64,000 nt of DNA from Desulfobulbus sp. Tol-SR (GTDB lineage: Bacteria > Desulfobacterota > Desulfobulbia > Desulfobulbales > Desulfocapsaceae). The notes under the pieces were generated by a model. It saw nothing but the letters and a program-made list of their open reading frames with translations. It had not been told where the DNA came from and searched no databases. This document shows positions 1 to 8,848 of the stretch, in pieces (within the stretch, counting starts at the first letter, position 1; every line of letters starts with the position of its first letter). The translations under genes were made by a program, and so were the position numbers. Where the stretch lies: contig JROS01000055.1 in NCBI GenBank assembly GCA_000769715.1, positions 51,547-115,546 on the forward strand, written 5' to 3'.

Positions 1-1218
1 CTGTCGAAGAAGTTCGGCCGGAAGCACCCGATGATGGTCAAGGCCAACGACGAACTGCGGATCCTGAGGGAGGAGCGCCGTTTTGAGATCGACCGCATCG
101 TCTCCTCGGTCAAGAATTCCCTGGCCCTCGCCTCCTCGAAGAAGAAGAGCCTGGACGAACTGCTGGCCTCGACCAAGCTGGAGGTGCTCAACCTCAACGA
201 GCGATTTGTCCAGTACTCGATCATGAAGCGGGAGGTCGACAGCAACCGCCTCGTCTATGACACCCTCCAGGCGGGGATCAAAAAGGAAGGGGTGACCGAG
301 CAGTCCCAGAGCATCAACGTCTGGGTGGTCAAGCCGGCCGAATTGCCGGGTGCCCCGACCAAGCCGAACAAGAAGCGGAACATCCTCATCGGCCTCATTC
401 TCGGTCTGTGCAGCGGTGTCGGCCTGGCATTCTTCATCGACTACCTCGACAACACCATCAGGCAGCCGAAGGAACTGGAAGAGCGTTTCGGCCTGACGGT
501 GCTCGGGGCCGTCGACGATATGCGCGGTGACGGCCAGGATATCGAATCCTTCATCAAACTGCAGCCGCTCTCGCCAACGGCCGAAAGCTACCGCCTGATC
601 CGCACCAGCCTGCTCCTGTCATCCGCCGAACATCCGCCGAAGACCCTCCTCGTGACCAGCATGGAGGCCCAGGACGGGAAATCGTCGACGACGGTCAACC
701 TGGCCCGGACCCTCGCCCAGGGGGGGAACAGCGTTCTGGTGATCGACTGCGATCTGAGGCGGCCGCGGATGCATTCCCTGCTCGGCATGGACAACAGTGT
801 CGGTCTGAGCCGTTTTCTGGCCGGCAACTGCGGACCTGACATCATCTTCAAGATCCAGGACGAAGCCATCTCGCTCATTCCATCGGGTCCGGTGCCACCG
901 GACCCGGCCGAGCTGCTGGGGTCGAAGAAGATGAAGGACCTGATCGATCAGATGAACGGGCAATTCGATTTCGTTCTGCTCGATTCGCCGCCTATCCAGA
1001 GCGTGACCGACAGTCTCGCCCTCAGCCGGTTTGTCAGCGGCACCATTCTGGTGGTCCGGGCCGGCAAGACGACCTTCGAGGTCCTTGAAGGCGGATTGAA
1101 GAAACTGGGCGATATCAACAGCCGCGTCCTGGGCTTCGTCCTCAACGGGATCAAGCAACGGGATGCCGGCAAGCATTATTACGGCTACCATTCCTACTAC
1201 GCCCGGGATGACGATTAA
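1..1218 (+). CDS. Polysaccharide co-polymerase / BY-kinase (Wzz-CpsD type), 5' truncated
   Basis: C-terminal 405 codons of an exopolysaccharide chain-length regulator fused to a bacterial tyrosine kinase; the reading frame is open to base 1, so the N-terminus lies outside the window. The visible part begins in the periplasmic coiled coil, then has the Pro-rich turn (PGAPTKPNKK) and one membrane helix. The cytoplasmic kinase shows Walker A (AQDGKSSTTVNLA), Walker A' (VLVIDCDLRRP) and Walker B (FVLLDSPP). The tail carries a Tyr cluster (HYYGYHSYY), the usual autophosphorylation site. Such proteins control polymer length and export. The O-antigen ligase gene follows 50 bp downstream on the same strand. 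Confidence 0.93.
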   Translation: MSKKFGRKHPMMVKANDELRILREERRFEIDRIVSSVKNSLALASSKKKSLDELLASTKLEVLNLNERFVQYSIMKREVDSNRLVYDTLQAGIKKEGVTEQSQSINVWVVKPAELPGAPTKPNKKRNILIGLILGLCSGVGLAFFIDYLDNTIRQPKELEERFGLTVLGAVDDMRGDGQDIESFIKLQPLSPTAESYRLIRTSLLLSSAEHPPKTLLVTSMEAQDGKSSTTVNLARTLAQGGNSVLVIDCDLRRPRMHSLLGMDNSVGLSRFLAGNCGPDIIFKIQDEAISLIPSGPVPPDPAELLGSKKMKDLIDQMNGQFDFVLLDSPPIQSVTDSLALSRFVSGTILVVRAGKTTFEVLEGGLKKLGDINSRVLGFVLNGIKQRDAGKHYYGYHSYYARDDD

Positions 1219-1268
1219 GGCTGTGTGACCGTAATTTTTCTGCATCTTCAGCTTGATCGGGCGGTACG

Positions 1269-3614
1269 ATGGCACATGTCCCTCTCCATGTCTTCACCCT
1301 TGCGCTCATCTTCGCCCCGCTCGCCTTCGGCACGGTCGAGCACTGGTCGATAACGACGCTGGAGCTGCTCGTCGGCGCCGCAGCGCTCCTGTATTTCGGC
1401 ATCACCTGGATTTCCCGGCAACAGCACCTGGCGGTGCCGGGGTTCCTCCCGCTCTTGCTGCTGCTGGCCCTGATGGTGGTCCAGATCGTGCCGTTGCCGC
1501 CGGCCGTGCTCAAGGTGCTGTCGCCGCACGCCTTTGCGGCCTATGTTCCTGTCGCCGATCTCGCCGATCAGGGAAGATGGCTGCCCATCTCGCTCAACCA
1601 GAAGGCCACCATCCAGGAATTGTTCAGGATCTCGTCCTGTGCCATGGCCTATATTCTGACGATCCAGTTGTTGAACGCCCCGGTGCCGTTGAAGAAGACC
1701 ACGAACTTCGTGATCTTCCTGGCGGTCGGGATCGCCTTTCTCGCCATTCTCCAGCAGGTCAGCTCTCCGGACAGGATTTACTGGTTCAGAACGGTCCCGG
1801 AAAATGCCCATCCCTTCGGCCCGTGGGTGAATCCCAATCAGTTTGCGGGCTATATCGAGATGATCAGCCCTCTCGCTCTGGCCCTGTTCCTGTTCTATAA
1901 ACCGAGAATCGACTCGGATCAATCGTGGCGCGAAAGATTCGTTGCCCTGTTCACCCAGCCTGAGGCCAATCGATACTTCTACTATGGTTTCGGCAGCATC
2001 CTGTTGGTCCTCGCAGTCTTTGTCAGCCTCTGCCGGGGGGGTATCATCTCGGTGACCCTTGCCTGCATGGCCTTTATCGTTCTGTACGGTACCAAGAAAC
2101 AGCAGCGGGGCCGCCTTACGCTCATGATGCTGATCTGTTTCGCCTTCCTGGCGGTATCGTGGTTCGGCTGGGACCTCGTGGTGGCCGAATTCAGGCACGG
2201 CTTCGACAGCGAGGGGCGGATCCGGGACGCACGGCTGACCCTGTGGCGCGATTCGCTCGCCATTGTCAAAGACTACCCTCTGCTGGGATCGGGTTTCGGC
2301 ACCTTCCAGCAGGTGTATCCGCGATACAAAAGTCTGACGGATCCCCTGAGTTACAATCACGCCCACAATGATTATCTCGAACTGCTGACGGACGGCGGCC
2401 TCGCAGGCTTCCTCCTCGCTTCCTGGTTTGTGCTCGCCGTACTTCGGCATGGTTGGAGGATGGTGCGGGCCAGGCGGGATCATTACGCCGTCCTGGTGGG
2501 CATCGGGGCCATATCCGGCATTTTTGCCATGCTGATGCATGGCATCACCGATTTCAACATGCACAACGGGGCGGTCGGGCTGTATTTTTTCTTCCTGTGC
2601 GGCCTGCTCGTTGCTGCCGTCAATGTCCGCTTCAACTACGCGGCCCAGGAAAGCCTGCTCGCAAAACTGCCGATACGGCATAATGGCGTGTTTGTCCTCC
2701 TGAGCGGCTGCCTGTTTGGTGTCATCCTGATCGTCCAGTCCGGTGTCGGCATGGCCAGGGCGCAGTACAGCGAGGTCAGGAAGGTGTACCTCAGCGGCCG
2801 CCTGGCCGCCGATCGGCTTGTGGAACTTGCCGAACGGCTGGAAAAGGCGATGGGCTGGGATCCCCTCGAGGGGCTGTATCCGTTCACCATGGGGACGGTG
2901 CAGTGGTTCCTGACAGACGACAGGAACCTGGCGCAGCGGTATTATCTTCTCGCTGCCCTGGACAGTCCGATGGAAGGGGCCTTCCTGCAGCGACTCGGAT
3001 TTTTCCTGACCGATGAGGAAAAGGGTGGTCAGCTTATCCGGGAGGGCTACGCACGGGCGCAGAACAAAGACGAACTGGCCGTCAGTCTGGCGGAATGGCT
3101 GCTATCGAAGGACCGCCGCGAGGAAGCCGGGACGGTCATCAGGGAACGGTTGCAGGCCCGCCCCCAGCTGATGGGGGTGATCCTGCCGCTGCTCGAGCAC
3201 TATTCCTTCGACCGGAAGGAGATCGCGGGCATCCTCCCCCCTTCGGTCGAGGCCTGGCTGCGCTTCGGGGAAATGAGGGAAAGGATGGGGGATGTGACCG
3301 GTGCCGAATTCTATACCGGCAGAGCCCTTGAGCTGCTCGCCCGCGACAACCGGCCGAAACCGGGGTGGTTCCAGCAGATCATCAGCTTCTACCAGGCGCA
3401 TGGGGATGAAGGCCGGAGCCAGGAAGTCCTGCGGCAGGCGATCGAGGCCTTTCCAGACCACGCCTCATTTCACGTCCAGCTTGGGCGGTACTATGAAAAG
3501 GAAGGGATCATCTATCGGGCGAAAGAGGAATTCGAGCGCGCCCTGATGCTGGAGCCAGCCAACCAAACGGCACAGCGCTCCCTCAGACGTCTCGGATTCG
3601 CCGACAGTTACTGA
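1269..3614 (+). CDS. O-antigen ligase/polymerase family protein with C-terminal TPR region
   Basis: A 781-residue polytopic inner-membrane protein of the Wzy/WaaL type, which joins or polymerises undecaprenyl-linked glycans on the periplasmic face. The first ~480 residues are hydrophobic helices; a large loop contains the family signature around WRDSLAIVKDYPLLGSGFGT followed by NHAHNDYLELL. The last ~250 residues are soluble and end in TPR-like helices (residues ~660-775), an architecture common in exopolysaccharide clusters. The ATG at 1269 is the first good start after the kinase gene; no strong Shine-Dalgarno is visible. Next to a BY-kinase, a polymerase role in EPS assembly is more likely than LPS ligation, but the two cannot be separated by sequence alone. 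Confidence 0.9.
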   Translation: MAHVPLHVFTLALIFAPLAFGTVEHWSITTLELLVGAAALLYFGITWISRQQHLAVPGFLPLLLLLALMVVQIVPLPPAVLKVLSPHAFAAYVPVADLADQGRWLPISLNQKATIQELFRISSCAMAYILTIQLLNAPVPLKKTTNFVIFLAVGIAFLAILQQVSSPDRIYWFRTVPENAHPFGPWVNPNQFAGYIEMISPLALALFLFYKPRIDSDQSWRERFVALFTQPEANRYFYYGFGSILLVLAVFVSLCRGGIISVTLACMAFIVLYGTKKQQRGRLTLMMLICFAFLAVSWFGWDLVVAEFRHGFDSEGRIRDARLTLWRDSLAIVKDYPLLGSGFGTFQQVYPRYKSLTDPLSYNHAHNDYLELLTDGGLAGFLLASWFVLAVLRHGWRMVRARRDHYAVLVGIGAISGIFAMLMHGITDFNMHNGAVGLYFFFLCGLLVAAVNVRFNYAAQESLLAKLPIRHNGVFVLLSGCLFGVILIVQSGVGMARAQYSEVRKVYLSGRLAADRLVELAERLEKAMGWDPLEGLYPFTMGTVQWFLTDDRNLAQRYYLLAALDSPMEGAFLQRLGFFLTDEEKGGQLIREGYARAQNKDELAVSLAEWLLSKDRREEAGTVIRERLQARPQLMGVILPLLEHYSFDRKEIAGILPPSVEAWLRFGEMRERMGDVTGAEFYTGRALELLARDNRPKPGWFQQIISFYQAHGDEGRSQEVLRQAIEAFPDHASFHVQLGRYYEKEGIIYRAKEEFERALMLEPANQTAQRSLRRLGFADSY

Positions 3615-3719
3615 GCGGGGGATGGTGCAGTCCGGCCCGTCAACGGGATGCCGCAGGCCCCGCAAAGATCAATGGAAATCCCCTGCATCCGTCCTGCCGG
3701 CAATGCGCACAGACGAGGC

Positions 3720-4556
3720 TCAGTCGGCGATATGTTTTTCCGCAAACTGCGCCATCAACTCATGGATGGTATACGGCGGGCGTTCCGTAAAGTAGTGGTC
3801 GACGATGGCATGCCCCATTTCATGGGCGATGACTTCAAGCCGGGTATCCTCGACGGAAACATAGATCGTGTCTTCCGATAACGAATAATAGGCGATGTGA
3901 TTGACCTTTTTGCCGTAATTGCGCTGGTAAACCTCTGACACATCATCGGCCGAGGGCAGCAGGACCAGGGTGATGTGGAGGTCCGGCGGGAACATGTCGA
4001 GGGTTACCTCCACCTTTTCCATGATGGCGTCAAGTTTGGCCCGCACTTCGTCCTCGACGGTCACGATATCCTTGTTCTTGATCAGATAGCCAAGCCTGCG
4101 GCCGAGATACAGTTCTTCATTGAATACCTTCAGCAGATCCCGGCTGATGGATTCGACGGTCACATATCTCCCCTTGACCTCGTTGCCGCTGGGCTCGTCT
4201 CCCCTGGCCGCCGATTTCTGAGCCTGGGCCTCCGTGGCTCCATTTTCCCCGGTCTCGGGCTGATCGGACCCGGTATGCTGGTCTTCGGATTTGTGCCGAT
4301 CGCCTGCCTTGACCTCGGTTCCCTCGGTTTCAGTCGCCGGTGCAGAACTCCCCGCGAACCCGGATCCCTCGACCTTGGTTTCCTCAACCCTGGTTCCCTC
4401 GATCGGCGTTTTTTCGACCTCTGTTCCCTTGACTGCGGTTCCTCCGCTCGAGGTTTCTTCGAACTCGATCTCGGCCTCGGCCCAGGCCGGCAGCGGTATG
4501 GCCGGGAGGGAACCGACCAGGAGCAGCACGATCAGCAGATGGACGGGGCTATTCAT
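3720..4556 (-). CDS. Secreted HExxH metallopeptidase-like protein with repeat-rich linker
   Basis: 278 residues. A signal peptide (residues 1-26, ending LPAWAEA) is followed by a Glu/Thr/Gly-rich, probably disordered linker (about 28-130) and a C-terminal domain with HEMGH at 245-249 and a downstream HE pair at 265-266 that could supply a third metal ligand. This looks like the DUF/gluzincin-type Zn-peptidase group, but the exact family was not recognised. The ATG at 4556 was chosen because it starts the signal peptide; it overlaps the end of the upstream HAMP gene by 8 bp, suggesting translational coupling. It is the last gene of a three-gene minus-strand operon next to an EPS locus. Function is inferred only. 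Confidence 0.75.
   Translation of the reverse strand: MNSPVHLLIVLLLVGSLPAIPLPAWAEAEIEFEETSSGGTAVKGTEVEKTPIEGTRVEETKVEGSGFAGSSAPATETEGTEVKAGDRHKSEDQHTGSDQPETGENGATEAQAQKSAARGDEPSGNEVKGRYVTVESISRDLLKVFNEELYLGRRLGYLIKNKDIVTVEDEVRAKLDAIMEKVEVTLDMFPPDLHITLVLLPSADDVSEVYQRNYGKKVNHIAYYSLSEDTIYVSVEDTRLEVIAHEMGHAIVDHYFTERPPYTIHELMAQFAEKHIAD
4368..4442 (-). repeat. Five 15-bp tandem repeats inside the metallopeptidase linker
   Basis: Residues 39-63 of the protein read GTAVK, GTEVE, KTPIE, GTRVE, ETKVE: five degenerate copies of a pentapeptide (G/E/K-T-x-V/I-E/K). At DNA level each is a 15-bp unit. A further isolated unit (GTEVK) occurs downstream. Such an in-frame array can expand or contract without frameshift and probably only changes linker length. 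Confidence 0.75.
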
Positions 4557-5151
4557 TCCCGAGCATGAAGGAAGAACATACCTGGCGGATCTGGCCGGCC
4601 GACTCGTCGATCTTGCGGTAGATCTCGGCGACATCGGCAGACTGGTCGCCCGGGTTGGCGGCGGCCCGGGCCTGCATTACCAGACTGGAGAGCAGGATGG
4701 CATTGGTATCGATCATTCTGATCGTGCCGGACAATTTCCGGTTGAACGTATTGATCTTTTCCGCCAGCTCCTTGCCCTCGTCGTTCTCACGTAACGAGAT
4801 GAAATCGTTGAGTTTCCCATCGATCATGCTATCCACCGCCCGTTCAAACCGGAACAGGGGGCCGGCGATCCGGTGGGTGATCAGCATGGCGGCGAGAACG
4901 AGCAGGGTGCCGCCGAGGATGAGGAAGATCCAGTTGGCGGCGATGACGTTCTTGAGAAGGATGACAGGGGTCTGGCCGAACTGGAGGTCATGATCCGAAT
5001 AGGTGATGGTGAGGGTATCGGCCGAGAGGATGCCGAGGAGGATGATGAAGAGCAGGCAGCCGCCCATGACAAAGAGGAAATAGCCGAGTATCAGCTTGCC
5101 TTGAAAATCCTTCTTGATGAAAAAATTTCTGCGCTTGTACGGCTTTTTCAT
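4549..5151 (-). CDS. Two-TM membrane protein with HAMP-like domain and no output domain
   Basis: 200 residues. A basic N-terminus (KKPYKRRNFFIKKDFQ) precedes TM1 (~20-42), a short extracytoplasmic loop, TM2 (~70-93) and a HAMP-like segment beginning ITHRIAGPLFRFERAVDSM and containing the conserved Asn/Asp-Glu turn (RENDEGKELAEK). The remaining ~60 residues are helical, without a methyl-accepting, kinase or cyclase domain. HAMP units normally relay a transmembrane signal to an output domain, so this may act on a partner protein or be a structural relay. The gene sits 7 bp after the SurA-like gene and overlaps the metallopeptidase gene, so all three are probably co-transcribed. Confidence 0.8.
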   Translation of the reverse strand: MKKPYKRRNFFIKKDFQGKLILGYFLFVMGGCLLFIILLGILSADTLTITYSDHDLQFGQTPVILLKNVIAANWIFLILGGTLLVLAAMLITHRIAGPLFRFERAVDSMIDGKLNDFISLRENDEGKELAEKINTFNRKLSGTIRMIDTNAILLSSLVMQARAAANPGDQSADVAEIYRKIDESAGQIRQVCSSFMLGNE

Positions 5152-5158
5152 GTCTGAC

Positions 5159-5893
5159 CTATTTGCTGTGAATGGTGATGGAAGCAGATTTTCTCAGGTC
5201 GTTCAGCCAGATATTGATCTGTTGTTCCCGCTTGTGTTCGACCAGGAGCCGGCGCACTGCCTGGCGATCAGGAGGAGTCCCGCTGCCGGTTGGGGCGAAG
5301 GTCATGCTGTCCAGGCGAATAATGTACTGGTCGCTGCCCGTATCGTATTTTGTCGTCGATTCCCCGGGTTTGAGGGAGGAGATGATGACCTGCAGCGGTT
5401 CGGCCAGATCATCGAAAATGGCCGACGTCTGCTGGCCATTCCCGGCAGTCCGGGGCTCAGATGATCCGTCTTTTGTCGGCAGGCGGGAGAAGACCACCCG
5501 CTGGCCGTAGCAGGCGAGAAAGGTGTCGATCTCCTCCTCGGACACGGTCGCCTCCGCCTTGCGATATTGGCGATCAAGGAGGACCTTGATCAATGACTGT
5601 TCGTAGAAGGTTTCGAGCGAGGTCCTGAAGGTCGGCTCCTTGTCGATGGCTTGCCTTTGCGCTTCCTGCAGGAGCAGTTCGCGGGTGATTGCCGATTCCA
5701 TCAACTCCGCCTGGCTGCCGCGGTGATACCCATCGCCGCCAGATTCCTGTTCTATGACCGACTTCGCCAGCCGATGACCGTTGATGGTAACGGCGGTATC
5801 CTTCTCGTTGGGCTGCTTTGCAGGCCACAGGGAAAACAGGGCAATGACGCTCGCCAGACAGGCGATCGCCAGGATTGTCAGGAGATATTTCAT
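5159..5893 (-). CDS. SurA N-domain-like periplasmic chaperone / EpsD-type peptidyl-prolyl isomerase-like protein
   Basis: 244 residues with an N-terminal hydrophobic anchor or signal (residues 4-24). The region TAVTINGHRLAKSVIEQE through ITRELLLQEAQRQAID is the SurA/parvulin N-terminal helical module, including the typical 'I-ELLLQEA' helix. A later segment (VFSRLPTKDG ... SSLKPGESTTKYDTG) resembles a diverged parvulin core, but without a clear full-length PPIase domain, so enzymatic activity is doubtful. EPS and exosortase loci often contain such EpsD-family proteins; the nearby kinase/ligase genes fit that. First gene of a minus-strand operon with the HAMP and metallopeptidase genes. Confidence 0.7.
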   Translation of the reverse strand: MKYLLTILAIACLASVIALFSLWPAKQPNEKDTAVTINGHRLAKSVIEQESGGDGYHRGSQAELMESAITRELLLQEAQRQAIDKEPTFRTSLETFYEQSLIKVLLDRQYRKAEATVSEEEIDTFLACYGQRVVFSRLPTKDGSSEPRTAGNGQQTSAIFDDLAEPLQVIISSLKPGESTTKYDTGSDQYIIRLDSMTFAPTGSGTPPDRQAVRRLLVEHKREQQINIWLNDLRKSASITIHSK

Positions 5894-5984
5894 GTTTCGA
5901 GGCGCTGGAGTAAGGTTTCATGGTGATGATCGCCGGCTGGCGGTGCAGGCTGCCGTGGGCTCTGACGATCGCGCTATTGCTGTG

Positions 5985-6014
5985 AGTGTAGCCCAGAAAA
6001 TCATGGAATTGCAA
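5985..6014 (-). promoter_or_regulatory. Candidate promoter for the minus-strand envelope operon
   Basis: Reading the minus strand, TTGCAA (6014-6009) is separated by 18 bp from TACACT (5990-5985), about 90 bp before the SurA-like start codon. Both hexamers are 4 of 6 matches to the sigma-70 consensus. Inference only. Confidence 0.35.
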
Positions 6015-6086
6015 GGACAAGAAGCATGACAGGGGGGCTTTCGCCGAGGCGGCGGCCCTCTTTTTCCCGGGTTGGGGGAGGCGCAT

Positions 6087-6338
6087 CTACAGGCAGCCTG
6101 TCTGGTGGAGGAAATTCTCGATCCGCTGCCGATGAAGGTAGATCCCGCTCAGCACCCGGTCGCCGATCCGGATTGCCGGTATCATCGTGATCCCGTCGCG
6201 GCCGGCGGCAATCAGGTCACGGAGAATCTCCCGTTCCTCGACGATCAGGTCGGGCCGGTGGCGGGTCAGATCGAGGAGGTGCTTCCTGGCCATATGGCAG
6301 CGCGGGCAGAGCCGGGTGCGGTAGAGAATGATGGTCAT
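6087..6338 (-). CDS. Glutaredoxin/thioredoxin-like protein
   Basis: 83 residues forming a minimal thioredoxin fold: beta strand TIILYRT, active site CPRC at residues 11-14, a helix, and the cis-Pro segment TMIPAIRIGD followed by the terminal helix. This is the size of NrdH/glutaredoxin-like proteins that reduce disulfides or receive electrons from low-potential donors. The partner is not evident from the neighbours, because the gene stands alone between two differently oriented units. No good Shine-Dalgarno precedes the ATG at 6338. A C-terminal Cys (TGCL) is an extra possible redox residue. Confidence 0.8.
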   Translation of the reverse strand: MTIILYRTRLCPRCHMARKHLLDLTRHRPDLIVEEREILRDLIAAGRDGITMIPAIRIGDRVLSGIYLHRQRIENFLHQTGCL

Positions 6339-6687
6339 AATTTGCTTGTTATTCAGGGGACGGCCCCCTATACTCGGTGGGTGGAGGTAGCCGGGGTTTC
6401 GCGCCGCCGGTGATCCAAATCCGCCCTACCATACACCAGAGCATGAGGTCTGTCCAATTTCCCCGTGGCCGGGCAACGGGAAATGTTTCGCCCGCACCAC
6501 TCGCCAGGTCGACCGAGCTCTCCTCTTTCGGCCCTGACTCCGGTGGGGTGGCGATCATTCAACGACGGCCGGCCAGGATGAAATCGTCGGCGATACCGCA
6601 GCGTCCGACGACCTGTTCGACGTCACGCGGAGACTGTTGCAGCACGCCGGTTTCACACTCATCCAACCATAACCAGGCCTGTCAACC
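6339..6687. other. Intergenic region, 349 bp, between divergent grx-like and acyl-CoA synthetase genes
   Basis: It must hold divergent promoters, but no convincing -35/-10 pair was seen. Bases 6538-6672 (+) form an open stretch with protein-like composition ending QHAGFTLIQP and a TAA, but with no ATG, GTG or TTG start in frame, so no gene is called. Confidence 0.5.
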
Positions 6688-8820
6688 ATGAATGCATCCG
6701 AAAAAAAGCCGAAACGGCCCGGTGATCTGGAAAAACTGTTCCGTCCTGCATCCGTGGCGGTGATCGGGGCCTCGCGGCAGCCCGGCAAGGTCGGTCATGA
6801 CGTCCTCGCCAACCTGATCCAGGGCGGCTTTGCCGGCCGGCTGGTCCCGATCAATCCGGCGACCGACAGCATCCTCGGCCTGCCGTGTTTCCCGACGCTG
6901 GCCGATTATGGGCAGGAGGTGGATCTGGCGATCGTGGTCGTACCGCAGTCCTCGGTGCTGGCGGTACTGAATGACGCCATCAGGGCCAAGATCAAGGCGG
7001 CCATCGTCATCACCGCCGGCTTCCGCGAGATCGGCAACGAAGGGGCGGCCCTCGAGCAGCAGCTGGTCGAGCTCTGCACCCGACACGGGGTGCGGATGCT
7101 GGGGCCGAACTGTCTCGGCATCATCAATACCGGGACCCGGCTCAACGCCTCGTTCGCCCCCCATATGCCCCAGACCGGCGGCATCTCGATCTTTTCCCAA
7201 TCCGGGGCGATCTGCACGGCGATGCTCGATCTCGCCACCAGGAAACACCTCGGCCTGGCCAAGCTCGCCAGTGTCGGCAACAAGGCCGACATCTCCGAGG
7301 TCGACCTGCTGACCTACCTCGCCCACGACGACGAGACCCAGATCATCCTCGGCTACCTCGAGGATATCAGCACCGGCGACAAGTTCGTCAAGGCCGCCGA
7401 GGAGGCCGCCTCGAACAAGCCGGTGATCATTCTCAAGGCCGGAACCACGGCCGCCGGCCTGCGGGCCGCCGCCTCCCATACCGGCGTCCTGGCCGGGGCC
7501 GACACCGCCTATGGCGCCGCCTTCAATAAATCGGGAGTCGTGCGGGCCGACACCTTCGACGCCCTGTTCGATTACGCCCAGGCCCTGGCCCTGCAGCCGT
7601 TGCCGAAAGGCGACCGGGTGCTGATCATCACCAACGCCGGCGGCCCCGGGACCATCGCCGCCGACGCGGTGGAGAAGGCCGGGATGCGGGTGGCCTCGCT
7701 CGCCGCCGGGACCTCGGTGCTGCTGCGCGAGCAGCTGCCCCGCTTCGCCGCGGTCGACAATCCGATCGACGTCCTCGGCGACGCCGCCCCCGAACGCTAC
7801 ATCGTCGCCCTGCAGAGCGCCCAGAACGATCCCGCGGTCGATGCCATCCTCGTCATCCTCACCCCCCAGGTGATGACCAGGCCGGCGGCGACGGCGATGG
7901 CCCTGGCGATGCACCTCGACGGCTCGAAGCCGGTGGTGGCCTCGTTCATGGGCGGGACCGACGTCATGCCGGGCCGCAGCCAGCTGACGGGGGCCGGTCT
8001 CCCCGACTACGACTCGCCGGAGCGGGCGGTGGCGGCGCTGAAGGCGATGTACCATTACGCCCTGTGGAAGAACCGGCCGCCGCGGATGGTCACCCGCTTC
8101 CCGGTCAACTCGCGGCGGGTCGAGCGGATCATCACCCGGCGCCAGCGCACCGGCCGCCTCCACCTCGACGAGGTCAAGGGCAAGGCGGTGTTGAACGCCT
8201 ATGGCTTCAAGATCCCCAAGGGGGCGCTGGCCGCCGGTCCCGAGGAGGCGGTCGAGATCGCCGAACGGATCGGTTTTCCGGTGGCGATGAAGATCGTCTC
8301 CCCCGACATCATCAACAAGAGCGACCTGGGCGGGGTCCAGCTCAACGTCGGCGACGGCGAGATGGTCGAGGACCTGTTCGAGATGATGCTGCTGAAGATC
8401 GCCCGCAAGGTGCCGGCGGCCCGGATCGACGGCATCTATATCGAGCAGATGATCGGCAAGGGGCTCGAGGTCATCATCGGCATGAATCGCGACCCCCAGT
8501 TCGGGCCGATGCTGATGTTCGGTCTCGGCGGCATCTTCGTCGAGGTGATGAAGGACGTGACCTTCCACCTGGCCCCGATCACCGAGACCGAGGCGATCCA
8601 GATGCTGAAGTCGACCAAGTCCTATGCCATGCTCGAGGGGCGGCGGGGCAAGAAGGGCGTGGATATCGGCGCCATCGCCTCCGGGCTGCAGCGGATCAGC
8701 CAGCTGACCACCGATTTCCCGCAGATTCTCGAACTCGACATCAATCCGTTCATCGTCGGGGACATCGGTTCCGACCCGCTCGTCGCCGATGTCCACATGA
8801 CCCTGGCCGCACTCAAGTAA
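6688..8820 (+). CDS. Acetate/acyl-CoA ligase (ADP-forming), fused alpha-beta subunits
   Basis: 710 residues. Domains in order: CoA-binding Rossmann domain (VAVIGASRQPGKVG, residues ~20-150), two succinyl-CoA-ligase-like flavodoxin domains, then a C-terminal ATP-grasp domain (from ~480; SPDIINKSDLGGVQLNV). The phosphorylated catalytic His is H264 in ASHTGVLAGAD. The enzyme interconverts acyl-CoA, ADP and phosphate with acid, CoA and ATP, giving substrate-level phosphorylation in many anaerobes or acetate activation when run backwards. Domain order matches the fused AcdAB type. The CoA-transferase/GNAT gene follows by 28 bp, so both probably work on the same acyl-CoA pool. Confidence 0.93.
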   Translation: MNASEKKPKRPGDLEKLFRPASVAVIGASRQPGKVGHDVLANLIQGGFAGRLVPINPATDSILGLPCFPTLADYGQEVDLAIVVVPQSSVLAVLNDAIRAKIKAAIVITAGFREIGNEGAALEQQLVELCTRHGVRMLGPNCLGIINTGTRLNASFAPHMPQTGGISIFSQSGAICTAMLDLATRKHLGLAKLASVGNKADISEVDLLTYLAHDDETQIILGYLEDISTGDKFVKAAEEAASNKPVIILKAGTTAAGLRAAASHTGVLAGADTAYGAAFNKSGVVRADTFDALFDYAQALALQPLPKGDRVLIITNAGGPGTIAADAVEKAGMRVASLAAGTSVLLREQLPRFAAVDNPIDVLGDAAPERYIVALQSAQNDPAVDAILVILTPQVMTRPAATAMALAMHLDGSKPVVASFMGGTDVMPGRSQLTGAGLPDYDSPERAVAALKAMYHYALWKNRPPRMVTRFPVNSRRVERIITRRQRTGRLHLDEVKGKAVLNAYGFKIPKGALAAGPEEAVEIAERIGFPVAMKIVSPDIINKSDLGGVQLNVGDGEMVEDLFEMMLLKIARKVPAARIDGIYIEQMIGKGLEVIIGMNRDPQFGPMLMFGLGGIFVEVMKDVTFHLAPITETEAIQMLKSTKSYAMLEGRRGKKGVDIGAIASGLQRISQLTTDFPQILELDINPFIVGDIGSDPLVADVHMTLAALK

Positions 8821-8848
8821 CGACCGCATCCGCAGGGAGGATTCGCCG

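Noticed and set aside
6031-6066. Hairpin followed by T5 on the plus strand
   Set aside because: No plus-strand gene runs into it; probably chance GC pairing between two minus-strand units.
6538-6672. Open stretch ending QHAGFTLIQP before the acyl-CoA ligase gene
   Set aside because: Protein-like composition, but no usable start codon in frame and a stop just upstream; could be a remnant, not enough to call.
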